Assembly (NCBI GenBank): GCA_030917125.1
Contig: JAUPVH010000001.1
Location: 1-43,717 of the forward strand
Length of the DNA: 43,717 nucleotides
Origin: Patescibacteria group bacterium
GTDB taxonomy: Bacteria > Patescibacteriota > Saccharimonadia > CAILAD01 > GCA-016700035
Direction: 5' to 3'
Below the pieces are notes generated by a model. That model searched no databases, had not been told where the DNA came from, and saw only the letters and a list, made by a program, of their open reading frames with translations. How positions within the stretch are numbered: position 1 is the first letter of the stretch; the number at the start of each line of letters is the position of its first letter. Made by a program: the position numbers and the translations under genes. Shown here piece after piece: positions 16,541 through 24,130 of the stretch.

Positions 16541-17824
16541 ATGGCGCTTAAGCTACCAAAAATTCCTAAATTTGGAAAAAATACGAATCGTGGATCTGCC
16601 GCCAAGCAGGATCCTTACATCGTTTCGCTAGATATCGGCACAGAGTATGTAAAAGCTTTGGTTGGCGAAGTGAAGGGTGATCATGTTGAGATTATTGGTG
16701 CTGCTAAGCAGCGTCAACGTCTCACTGATATGGCCGGCGGGGCAGTAACCGATATCGCTGGCGTGGTTGATAATTGCGACAAAGCGCTGCGGGAAGCCGA
16801 GAAAATGTCTGGTGTAGTGGCTCGTAATACGGTCATCGGTATCGCCGGTGAGCTCGTGAAAGGCATGAGCACTACCGTAAGCTATCGTCGCGCCCGACCA
16901 GAAGTACAGATCGATATGGTGGAGCTCAAAGACATCATCGAGCGTGTGCAGCGTACGGCCTTCGATAAAGTGCGCGATCAACTTTCCTGGGAAACTGGCA
17001 GTAATGATATGCAGGTAAAACTTGTGAATGCAGCGGTGGTGGATGTAACAATCGATGGGTATCGCGTCACCAATCCAATTGGTTTTCAGGGTCAGGATGT
17101 TTCGATTGCGGTGTTTACCGCTTTTGCACCGATGGTACATTTGGGCGCACTCCAATCTGTTGCCCGTGACCTTGATTTGAACCTCATTAACATTGCGGCT
17201 GAGCCGTTTGCGGTCGCCAAGAGTGTTGGCGCTGATGATAGCACCGAGTTTTCGGCAATTTTTATTGATATTGGTGGTGGTACCTCAGACATCGCGGTAG
17301 TGAATAATGGCGGGGTGGTTGGCACCAAGATGTTTGCAATTGGTGGCCGTAGTTTCACCAAGCGTATTGCTCAGAGTTTAAGCGTGAGTTTTGAAGAAGC
17401 CGAAAAGCTGAAAATAAATCACTCGGCAGGAGCGCTCGCAAAGGCTGAAGAGTCGGCAGTTGCGGATGCGCTCGATACTGATGTTGAAGTGTGGCTCTCG
17501 GGTGTGGAGCTGTCGCTTTCAGAATTTGATGAACTCGACCATTTGCCAAATCGCATTTTATTGTGCGGCGGTGGCTCTGCATTGCCAGAAATTAAAAAAG
17601 CTTTGCAAACTGAGTGGTACAAAGATTTACCGTTTGCCCGCAAGCCCAAGATTGATTTTGTAGCGCCAGCCGATGTAAACCGAGTATTGGATCATACTGG
17701 CCGCCTGACGAGCCCTCAGGATATTACGCCAATGGGCCTGGCAAACCTGGCTTTGGACATCGTTGGAACTGAAGCAAAAGGCGAACAGCTTTTGCAGCGA
17801 TTAAGCCGCACTCTCTCGATATAA
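16541..17824 (+). CDS. ftsA: FtsA-like actin-family cell-division protein
   Basis: A 427-residue actin-fold ATPase. SLDIGTEYVKALVGE (about 29-43) is phosphate-1, DIGGGTSDIAVV (about 242-253) is phosphate-2, and LLCGGGSALP (about 345-354) is the adenosine motif. Between phosphate-1 and phosphate-2 sits a region like the FtsA 1C/SHS2 domain. FtsA tethers FtsZ to the membrane. Here the N-terminus is basic and Pro-rich and I see no clear C-terminal amphipathic helix. A PilM-type relative is the alternative. TAGAAT lies nine bases before the ATG. No ftsZ is in the window. Confidence 0.75.
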   Translation: MALKLPKIPKFGKNTNRGSAAKQDPYIVSLDIGTEYVKALVGEVKGDHVEIIGAAKQRQRLTDMAGGAVTDIAGVVDNCDKALREAEKMSGVVARNTVIGIAGELVKGMSTTVSYRRARPEVQIDMVELKDIIERVQRTAFDKVRDQLSWETGSNDMQVKLVNAAVVDVTIDGYRVTNPIGFQGQDVSIAVFTAFAPMVHLGALQSVARDLDLNLINIAAEPFAVAKSVGADDSTEFSAIFIDIGGGTSDIAVVNNGGVVGTKMFAIGGRSFTKRIAQSLSVSFEEAEKLKINHSAGALAKAEESAVADALDTDVEVWLSGVELSLSEFDELDHLPNRILLCGGGSALPEIKKALQTEWYKDLPFARKPKIDFVAPADVNRVLDHTGRLTSPQDITPMGLANLALDIVGTEAKGEQLLQRLSRTLSI

Positions 17825-17828
17825 ATAC

Positions 17829-17857
17829 TTGACAAAGCATAAGTATTTTGGTATAAT
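17829..17857 (+). promoter_or_regulatory. Consensus sigma-70 promoter
   Basis: TTGACA (17829-17834), a 17-base spacer and TATAAT (17852-17857), just after the ftsA stop. It drives gene 17895-18203. Confidence 0.9.
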
Positions 17858-17894
17858 ACTCTAGTTCGTTGATCCCTGACATTGGAGAAATTAG

Positions 17895-18203
17895 ATGAGT
17901 GATCAGTTTGCCGTGATTTTCGGCGTCATCGTGTCCATCGCGGCACTACTACTGCTGACGGCGCAGGCGCTCAAGAGCGAGCGGGGCAACTACATGACTT
18001 GGCCCTTCCTCTTGGCGCTTCTATGGGGAGGCTCGAATGCCGCGATCAGACTCTTCTTCATGAGGGAGTACATGTTCACGGTCATGTTGTTGACGCTACT
18101 CATTGCTGGGATCGTCAATCTCAGCCTGATGAACCTCGCATTGCCTTCGGCTACACCCAAGACCACCCCACCGAAGTCGGACGACGCCCAGGCTTCGGCC
18201 TGA
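17895..18203 (+). CDS. Small three-helix membrane protein
   Basis: A 102-residue protein with membrane helices at about 4-25, 34-54 and 58-82 and a short polar C-terminus rich in Pro, Thr and Ser. TTGGAGAAA before the ATG is its ribosome-binding site. Codons end mainly in C or G, unlike ftsA upstream. It is a single-gene cassette with promoter and terminator. The function is unknown. Confidence 0.65.
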   Translation: MSDQFAVIFGVIVSIAALLLLTAQALKSERGNYMTWPFLLALLWGGSNAAIRLFFMREYMFTVMLLTLLIAGIVNLSLMNLALPSATPKTTPPKSDDAQASA

Positions 18204-18230
18204 CCCTCTCCGACTCTGTCCTCGAACACC

Positions 18231-18264
18231 GCCCGGCCAACTTTGGCCGGGCATTACTTTTATT
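18231..18264 (+). terminator. Terminator of gene 17895-18203
   Basis: GCCCGGCCAA (18231-18240) and TTGGCCGGGC (18243-18252) form a perfect 10-bp stem, followed by ATTACTTTTATT. The next promoter's -35 box starts at 18263. Confidence 0.85.
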
Positions 18265-18291
18265 GACTCAAATGCTATTTGATTGTAGTAT
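18263..18291 (+). promoter_or_regulatory. Promoter of gene 18321-18728
   Basis: TTGACT (18263-18268), 17 bases and TAGTAT (18286-18291). Confidence 0.8.
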
Positions 18292-18320
18292 AGAATATCT
18301 TTCGTACCTCTGGAGGAGAT

Positions 18321-18728
18321 GTGAACGCAATTTTGTTCCTATGTCTGTTTGGCATCATCATCTTTACAACAATTCTCGAATCCATCCATAAGCATCGGAT
18401 GAATAAGTGGCTTAAAACGTCTTATCCGGATGCAAAGACCAGACCCACGATTGAGTCTCTTTGTGCACTCTACACTGTGCCTGCCTCTTTCTTTCGATTT
18501 AAGTTTTGGATTTACTACATGGCTGTGCTTAGTCTTGCTGTGATTGGGTACATTCATATGCATATTGTTCCGAGAGACTATGCGATGCTCTTGGGGCTTA
18601 TTGCTTATGTTATGCCGATGATTATCTTTACGCTTGGTGTACTTAGTGCTTACACCTACGTAAACGAGTATTCGCGCCGTGAAACCGAGCGTCAGGCTCG
18701 GGAAACTTCTACCTCTTCACGTGAGTGA
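18321..18728 (+). CDS. Small membrane protein, unknown function
   Basis: A 135-residue protein with an N-terminal helix (about 3-20), a cytoplasmic loop with a KTRPTIESLCALYTVP segment, and two further helices (about 64-84 and 88-112), ending in a basic, Ser-rich tail. GGAGGAG five bases before the GTG fixes the start. Unlike several neighbours in the same cassette style, its codons are AT-ended. It has its own promoter and terminator. Confidence 0.7.
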   Translation: MNAILFLCLFGIIIFTTILESIHKHRMNKWLKTSYPDAKTRPTIESLCALYTVPASFFRFKFWIYYMAVLSLAVIGYIHMHIVPRDYAMLLGLIAYVMPMIIFTLGVLSAYTYVNEYSRRETERQARETSTSSRE

Positions 18729-18746
18729 AGGGGTTTCTTTTTTATT
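18712..18746 (+). terminator. Terminator of gene 18321-18728
   Basis: CTTCAC and GTGAAG pair around GTGA, extended by CCT/GGG, followed by TTTCTTTTTT. The stem overlaps the last codons of the gene. Confidence 0.75.
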
Positions 18747-18781
18747 CTGTAACTTCTTGTATAATGAAGCTATAACCGCTT

Positions 18782-20407
18782 ATGGCAGAAAAAGAAGACA
18801 GTATTATTTATCTCGAGCATGATGCCGAGATTACCGAAGCCATCGCCAAGCTCAAAAAAGCTGAGGCAGATACGGTGCGTATTGTTGTTCCACCACGTTC
18901 ACCTCTTTTACAGAGTGTGGTAAACCTGAAGCTCCTTAAAAAAGCTGCCACCTCAAAAAAGAAAGAACTTGTATTGGTAACTGGTGATAAGGCAGCCACT
19001 AATCTCGCCGGCAAAGTAGGTATTCCGGTAGCGAAAAACGTAAAGGCTGAGGCTGTCGTGCCGGATGCCGAGCCAGAGCCAAAGGCCGGTAAAGTTGCCG
19101 CTGCTGCAGCCACGGCTGCCGTGCTAACCTCGCCGCTTGCTGCCGATGCCGCTGAAGAAGAGGCGAGCAAGGCACGAGACGAAGAACTCCCTGTGCAACG
19201 GTTTGATGAGCCTGCAGATACTGGCAAAAAATCCAAGAAGTCGAAAAAGTCGAAATCTTCTGGCCGTGGTAAGGTGCCGAATTATACTAAATTCCAGAAG
19301 TGGATATGGATTGGTGCATCGGCTGTTGGTGTAATTTTACTGATTTGGCTCCTCTCGGCCTTTGTGCAAACTGCTACGGTTAATGTACAGGCCGCGGCCG
19401 ATCGGCGGGATGTAAATACACAGTTTACGCTGGTTACTGCTGGTACTACGAGCGGCACTACAGTCGCCGCCCAAACGCTAGAAATCTCAAAAGATCTTTC
19501 GCAAAGCGTTGAAGCTACCGGTGAAAAAGATGTTGGAGCTAAGGCTACCGGTACGGTTGCACTCAAGAACTGTGAAGACTCAAATGCTCGTACGCTCGCA
19601 GCTGGAACAAAAGTCACCACATCGGGTAAAACGTTTGTGACGAATGCTGCTGCAACTCTACCAGAAGGAGAATTTTCTGGTGGTGGTACGGTGTGTAACT
19701 CGAAATCTGTTTCGGTGGCAATTACTGCTGCTGCGAATGGCGATGAGTATAACTTCTCGAATGCGTCGTTTACGGTGGTCGGGTTGTCATCTCGTATTTC
19801 TGGAACAGGTACAACCAGCGGCGGTGTGTCCAAGACAATTAAGGTTGTCTCTCAAGCTGATGTTGACGCTGCAGTTAAGGCCTTGCTGGAGGGCTCCAAG
19901 GCTGAAGCTCTAACCGAACTTAAGCAGGAAGCTGGCGAAGATCAAAAAGTATTTGACGACACCCTGACTGCCACTGCGACCACGCAATCTTCGAATCCGC
20001 CCGTTGGTACGGAGGCTTCGAATGCAACCGTAAATGTAAAAGCAAAATATACCGTGCTCGCCGCGAGTGAAGAGGATTTAACGCAAGTAGTAGAAACGGC
20101 TTTATCCTCAGACCTTAAGGGTGGCTCAAAAGTATTGGATGCCGGGCTTGATCAAGCGAAACTTACTCCGAAGGGCCAAAACAAAACCGGCTTTAGTTAC
20201 GCGATGGCCACGGTCGCCTACATTGGTCAGCCAATTGATGCGGAAGCGTTGAAGAAAGAAGTTGCTGGTAAGGCGAAAAAAGAAGTGCCAGACATCGCTA
20301 AGCAATATCCGAATGTAACTGGAGCTACGGTTGATGGCTGGCCGTTGGTGCCAAATATGCCAATCCCGACGGGCAATATCAAGGTAGAAATATCGGTAAC
20401 AAAATGA
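18782..20407 (+). CDS. Baseplate-J-like single-pass membrane protein
   Basis: A 541-residue protein. The N-terminal domain (about 1-100) reads PRSPLLQSVVNLKLLKKAA and VLVTGDKAA, a Rossmann-like unit seen in many Patescibacteria proteins. An Ala-rich and then a Lys/Ser-rich linker leads to one membrane helix (about 174-196). The extracellular part has ATGTVALKNCE and AAGTKVTTSGKTF, reminiscent of baseplate-J-like domains. The role is unknown; a cell-surface or secretion-related assembly is possible. Two -10-like boxes (18760 and 18771) precede the ATG and there is no Shine-Dalgarno. The stop overlaps ruvX in ATGA. Confidence 0.65.
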   Translation: MAEKEDSIIYLEHDAEITEAIAKLKKAEADTVRIVVPPRSPLLQSVVNLKLLKKAATSKKKELVLVTGDKAATNLAGKVGIPVAKNVKAEAVVPDAEPEPKAGKVAAAAATAAVLTSPLAADAAEEEASKARDEELPVQRFDEPADTGKKSKKSKKSKSSGRGKVPNYTKFQKWIWIGASAVGVILLIWLLSAFVQTATVNVQAAADRRDVNTQFTLVTAGTTSGTTVAAQTLEISKDLSQSVEATGEKDVGAKATGTVALKNCEDSNARTLAAGTKVTTSGKTFVTNAAATLPEGEFSGGGTVCNSKSVSVAITAAANGDEYNFSNASFTVVGLSSRISGTGTTSGGVSKTIKVVSQADVDAAVKALLEGSKAEALTELKQEAGEDQKVFDDTLTATATTQSSNPPVGTEASNATVNVKAKYTVLAASEEDLTQVVETALSSDLKGGSKVLDAGLDQAKLTPKGQNKTGFSYAMATVAYIGQPIDAEALKKEVAGKAKKEVPDIAKQYPNVTGATVDGWPLVPNMPIPTGNIKVEISVTK

Positions 20408-20847
20408 GTGACATGGGGGGAGAGCACATCGAGGCGGCCATTCATGAGCCACTCTTGGGGGTAGATACAGGTGATGTGCGGATTGGTATTGCCATTAAGT
20501 CTGCTGACGTAACCCGAGCTGAGCCGGTGTGTGTCATTAAAAACGAAACTGGAGTACTGGCTCGAATTGCGGAAATGGCACAAAAAAATAAGATCGAAAC
20601 CGTGGTAGTAGGATTGCCGCGTGATATTAACGGGAATGAGACCGCACAAACTCGTAAGGCACGTAGTTTTGCCGGCGAATTGGCTGACGAATCTGGGCTG
20701 CATATTATTTTGCATGACGAGTTTGCAACTTCGGAGCGGGCACGAGAGCGGCTCGGTAACCTCAGTCGCGAAGAAGAGAAGGCTCAGCTCGATGCCATGG
20801 CGGCAGCGATTCTCTTGGATGACTATATGGAAAGTATGGTCGAATAA
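20404..20847 (+). CDS. ruvX: Holliday-junction resolvase-like YqgF
   Basis: A 147-residue RNase H-fold protein. LGVDTGDVRIGIA (about 18-30) supplies the first catalytic Asp, VVVGLPRDINGNE is the family landmark, HDEFATSERA the second acidic site and QLDAMAAAILLDDY the last. The family processes 16S rRNA precursor ends or resolves Holliday junctions. The start overlaps the previous stop. mltG follows after three bases, a common bacterial pairing. Confidence 0.9.
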   Translation: MSDMGGEHIEAAIHEPLLGVDTGDVRIGIAIKSADVTRAEPVCVIKNETGVLARIAEMAQKNKIETVVVGLPRDINGNETAQTRKARSFAGELADESGLHIILHDEFATSERARERLGNLSREEEKAQLDAMAAAILLDDYMESMVE

Positions 20848-20850
20848 TTG

Positions 20851-21954
20851 ATGCCTCCAAAAAAATCAGGCCAAAATCTTGGCTCAAGTCATGCCATCCA
20901 TACGGTTAAGCGGCAGCCGGCCCATCGAAAGATTGCCAAGTCATTGGTGATTGCGATTTCGGCTGGCGTATTAGTAATTATTATCACGTTGGGGTGGGCG
21001 ATTTACGCCATTAATACACCGGCAGGTACCGGCAAACCACAACTTATCACCATACAAGAGGGTAGCTCAATTGACTCTATCGCCACCCAGCTTGCGCAAG
21101 CCAAAGTAATTTCAAATGATCAACTCTTCAAGTTGTATGCCAGGCTGGGGCCTGCTCGTGGACAGTTACGTCCGGGTCCCTACATGTTATCTCCAGGCAT
21201 GACTATGGTAGAAATTGTGGACTACCTCGCCTCTGGGAAGATTGCTGCGCGCCAGGTAACGATAGCCGAAGGGAAGACGATCAAGCAAATAGCAGCCGTT
21301 TTAGAAGAAGATACAGATTTTAAAGGCCAAGGTTTTGAGTCGGTCGCAAAATCTCAGCCCGAAGCTCAGCAACTCCTGCGCGAGCTCAACTCGCCCGCTG
21401 GCAACACAAATCCTGAAGGTGTGTATTTTCCTAATACCTATGAAGTCTTAAAAACCCAAGACGTCAGTGCTTTGGCCCAGAAAATGCTTGCTGGCTTTCG
21501 TTCAGAAGCATTGTTATATTTAGTAAATCCTCAGCCAGAAGAGGGCAAGGAAGTTCACCCATATGTGGCTCAATTAACGCCTTATCAGCGCCTGATTGTG
21601 GCGTCGATGGTAGAAAAAGAGGCGGCCAAAAGTGATGATCGAGCGAAAATCGCGGGTGTTTTTTATAATCGCTTGTCTCAAGGTATGCGCCTGGAAAGTG
21701 ATCCAACCATTAACTATGTAACTGGCAAAGTGGTGCCTTCTGCAGCGGACCTGACAATAAACTCACCATATAACACCTATCGTACCCGAGGCTTGCCGCC
21801 AACTCCGATATGTAACCCAAGTTTGGATTCCATTAAGGCCACCATATACGCTACGCCCAACGACTTTTTATTCTTTATTGGTAAGGATCGCAAAGTGTAT
21901 TTTGCCGAGACTTATGCCGAGCATCAGGCAAACATAGAGAAATACCTGAAGTAA
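20851..21954 (+). CDS. mltG: Endolytic murein transglycosylase MltG
   Basis: A 367-residue membrane-anchored enzyme that cuts nascent peptidoglycan strands. The helix lies at about 33-53. A LysM-like subdomain follows (ITIQEGSSIDSIATQLAQ), then the YceG core with the catalytic Glu in SMVEKEA, NRLSQGMRLESDPTINY, and SPYNTYRTRGLPPTPICNP. I start at the ATG at 20851 rather than the TTG at 20848. Downstream is a weak hairpin (CCTC-AAAA-GAGG, about 22017) that may end the operon. Confidence 0.93.
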   Translation: MPPKKSGQNLGSSHAIHTVKRQPAHRKIAKSLVIAISAGVLVIIITLGWAIYAINTPAGTGKPQLITIQEGSSIDSIATQLAQAKVISNDQLFKLYARLGPARGQLRPGPYMLSPGMTMVEIVDYLASGKIAARQVTIAEGKTIKQIAAVLEEDTDFKGQGFESVAKSQPEAQQLLRELNSPAGNTNPEGVYFPNTYEVLKTQDVSALAQKMLAGFRSEALLYLVNPQPEEGKEVHPYVAQLTPYQRLIVASMVEKEAAKSDDRAKIAGVFYNRLSQGMRLESDPTINYVTGKVVPSAADLTINSPYNTYRTRGLPPTPICNPSLDSIKATIYATPNDFLFFIGKDRKVYFAETYAEHQANIEKYLK

Positions 21955-22049
21955 TACGATATTTTTCATAAAGTTGTGGATGAGTGACTCTTTGAATTAA
22001 CAGGTAGAAACTCCTCAAAAGAGGCATTTTACAGATGGGGAGTAGCTCA

Positions 22050-22078
22050 TTGACACGCTTCTAGGGCTTTGCTAGTAT
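22050..22078 (+). promoter_or_regulatory. Promoter of the LysM-CHAP gene
   Basis: TTGACA (22050-22055), a 17-base spacer and TAGTAT (22073-22078). Transcription from here gives a leader of about 415 bases. Confidence 0.8.
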
Positions 22079-22084
22079 AACGGA

Positions 22085-22503
22085 CGTAGCTTTTTGAGAG
22101 CCTGTGGTGGAGTTGTAAGCCTTTTTCTGGTGTCCCTCCGCTTTACTCCACAGTCCGCATCTCAAAAACTCCTGTCAGTCCAATCTGATACGGCACACGA
22201 ATACAATTAATAAGGTCGATTGTGTGCTTGTCCACCTTGGTGGAGACCGATTGTGATGACAGTTAACATAGCTTGATAACAGCGGGTTACTTTTTACACA
22301 AAATCTAAAAGTGAAACCGACAGCTGCAAGCAACGGAGTGCTGTATTCGTAGAATAAGCCCAAGCATAGCTTCCCCAGTAAATCCCGTAGGGAATGCACT
22401 GAATGAAGCCGCGAAGACTTCTTCTCACACAAACACCTCTCATTTGGAAGAGGATGGAAATCAACGCTCGCCCCGCCTGACGTTAAAAGGGCATGGGGCC
22501 AAA
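22085..22503 (+). promoter_or_regulatory. Long structured 5' leader of the LysM-CHAP gene
   Basis: No reading frame with a ribosome-binding site is seen. Pairings include TTTTTGAGA/TCTCAAAAA (22091-22099 with 22160-22168) closing a bulged inner stem, TCCACC/GGTGGA near 22230, CAGT..TCCC/GGGA..ACTG near 22377-22402, and GCCCC/GGGGC just before the start codon, which would cover the ribosome-binding region. In Actinobacteria wall hydrolases of this kind can be under c-di-AMP riboswitches. I do not see that riboswitch's conserved sequences here. Confidence 0.45.
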
Positions 22504-23544
22504 ATGAAAAAATCAATAGCACACGGCGGCGCCTGGCGTCTTGCCTCTCACGTACTGGTTATAGCTGGTGCAATCTTTGTGGTTGCCGCAGGTAAGATTC
22601 AGGCGGAGAGTATCACTGGCCTGAAGGGCGGCGGTCGTGGAGCAACATCAACCGAAGATCAGTCCACGATGCTGGCTGCTGGCGCAATCTTGGCTGAGCA
22701 GAGTCAGTCGCTCATAGCGGCAGATGTAAAAGAGCGAGCGGTTACGGTTGCAGGGCAAGCAAAACTCGCCACAACCGGTGAATCATTCCTCACTAAGCGT
22801 GCACCGATAGCTAGTGGTGGTGTAGCTAATCGAACAGTAAGTATGCACACGGTTACGGCTGGCGAAACCGTTTCAACAATTGCACAGAAGTATGGCGTTA
22901 CCAGTGACACGGTTCTTTGGGCCAACGATTTGGCGGCCGATGCTGTCTTAAAGCCAGGTACTCAGCTTACTATCTTGCCAGTAAATGGCTTGCTCTACAG
23001 CGTAACCGGTACGGAAACGCTTGAGGAGCTTGCATCAAAGTATCAGGCCAGTGCTAACCTTATCGATAGCTTTAACCAGTTGGAAGGTAAACCGTTAGCT
23101 GCAGGGCAGAAACTCATCATCCCTGACGGTGTAAAGCCAGCACCAGCTCAGCCTGATCCGGCTCCAGTTGCTCGTCTTGCGAGTGTTGCTGCCAAGCCTG
23201 CTCCTTCAATTGCCAGCTTTAAGCCGACCTTCAGTGGTGGCAACAGCTATACTCGTGGTTATTGCACGTACTACGTAGCAAGTCGTCGTGGAGTGCCTGG
23301 AAACTGGGGTAATGCCAGTCAGTGGTATTACAACGCGATTGCCTCAGGCTATGGAGTTGGCTCAGCGCCACGTCCTGGTGCTATTGCGCAGACTTCCGGT
23401 GGTTGGGGTGGTTATGGCCACGTAGCCTACGTAGAAAGCGTGAATGGCGGTATGGTGACTGTCTCAGAGATGAACTACAATGGCGGCTGGAACCGCGTGA
23501 GTTCCCGTACCGTGCCGGCAAGTACGTTCCGCTACATCTACTAG
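22504..23544 (+). CDS. Exported LysM-CHAP peptidoglycan hydrolase
   Basis: A 346-residue protein with a signal peptide (about 1-36), two LysM repeats (about 117-161 beginning HTVTAGETVSTIAQKYGV, and about 168-214) and a Pro/Ala-rich linker, then a C-terminal CHAP domain (about 250-346). The CHAP nucleophile is Cys in RGYCTYYVA and the His is in GYGHVAYVE. Such enzymes cleave peptide stems or cross-bridges of peptidoglycan and LysM holds them on the wall. It could remodel its own envelope or attack a host cell; the sequence does not say which. The terminator at 23560-23597 follows. Confidence 0.88.
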   Translation: MKKSIAHGGAWRLASHVLVIAGAIFVVAAGKIQAESITGLKGGGRGATSTEDQSTMLAAGAILAEQSQSLIAADVKERAVTVAGQAKLATTGESFLTKRAPIASGGVANRTVSMHTVTAGETVSTIAQKYGVTSDTVLWANDLAADAVLKPGTQLTILPVNGLLYSVTGTETLEELASKYQASANLIDSFNQLEGKPLAAGQKLIIPDGVKPAPAQPDPAPVARLASVAAKPAPSIASFKPTFSGGNSYTRGYCTYYVASRRGVPGNWGNASQWYYNAIASGYGVGSAPRPGAIAQTSGGWGGYGHVAYVESVNGGMVTVSEMNYNGGWNRVSSRTVPASTFRYIY

Positions 23545-23559
23545 TAAATTTGAGAACAT

Positions 23560-23597
23560 AAAAAAGACCGACCTCGTGTAATCGGGGTCGGTTTTGT
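23560..23597. terminator. Bidirectional terminator
   Basis: ACCGACCTCG (23567-23576) pairs with CGGGGTCGGT (23583-23592). T-rich tracts follow on both strands (TTTTGTT on plus, TCTTTTTT on minus), ending the LysM-CHAP gene and the convergent mini-operon. Confidence 0.8.
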
Positions 23598-23869
23598 TAT
23601 GTGAGACTGGCGATTGTAATCACGAGTCCGCAGATTGCCAGGAAAGAGGTGATGCATACCACAACCAGCCAGCCGGTTGCAGTTTCCTTATGTGCAACGA
23701 AGTCTTGATCGGAATCTAGGTCGGCATTGGGTTTCTCTACACTGATACGACTCATATCGAGAAGAATGAGATCGTTCATGTTGTTGTACTTGCGCCAACT
23801 GTACCGCGCACCGTAGATTCCGGCGATGAACAGTATGGCACCAATTACTACTCCTGTAGCAGAGTTCAT
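23597..23869 (-). CDS. Small two-helix membrane protein
   Basis: A 90-residue protein with helices at about 3-21 and 68-88 and a polar loop between them (DLDSDQDFVAHKETATG). The ATG overlaps the stop of the upstream 54-residue gene in ATGA, so translation is coupled. The function is unknown. Confidence 0.6.
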   Translation of the reverse strand: MNSATGVVIGAILFIAGIYGARYSWRKYNNMNDLILLDMSRISVEKPNADLDSDQDFVAHKETATGWLVVVCITSFLAICGLVITIASLT

Positions 23870-24030
23870 GGCTGGTTCTGCTTTTCACGCTTGGCACGGC
23901 GATCGTCCGAACGAATAATGATGCTCTCGAGGGTGATCAAGGCCATGATGGCTACGATGACTGCAGCTCCGACAGCCATGCCGACAATGATGATTGCTTC
24001 AGTAAACCACACCGGAATGATGGGTTGCAT
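23866..24030 (-). CDS. 54-residue single-helix membrane protein
   Basis: The frame from the ATG at 24030 reads MQPIIPVWFTEAIIIVG, one long membrane helix (about 8-36) and a basic tail (RSDDRRAKREKQNQP). AAGGGGG and GAGAAG lie upstream. It is the first gene of a two-gene minus-strand operon and is supported by the ATGA overlap with the next gene and by its own promoter. Confidence 0.6.
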   Translation of the reverse strand: MQPIIPVWFTEAIIIVGMAVGAAVIVAIMALITLESIIIRSDDRRAKREKQNQP

Positions 24031-24074
24031 GCTTCTCACGTTTCCCCCTTGTTCGAAGGTACTAAACTAGTGCA

Positions 24075-24103
24075 ATATAACCATAAATCTGTTATACTGT
24101 CAA
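24075..24103 (-). promoter_or_regulatory. Promoter of the mini-membrane-protein operon
   Basis: On the minus strand, TTGACA (24098-24103), 17 bases and TTATAT (24075-24080). The likely obg -10 box TATACT (24093-24098) overlaps its -35 box, so the two divergent promoters share DNA. Confidence 0.75.
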
Positions 24104-24130
24104 AGTTTTACGAGATTTTCTTTACCAGCA

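Noticed and set aside
22085..22503. c-di-AMP (ydaO) riboswitch
   Set aside because: Context fits, but the conserved core sequences could not be found by eye.
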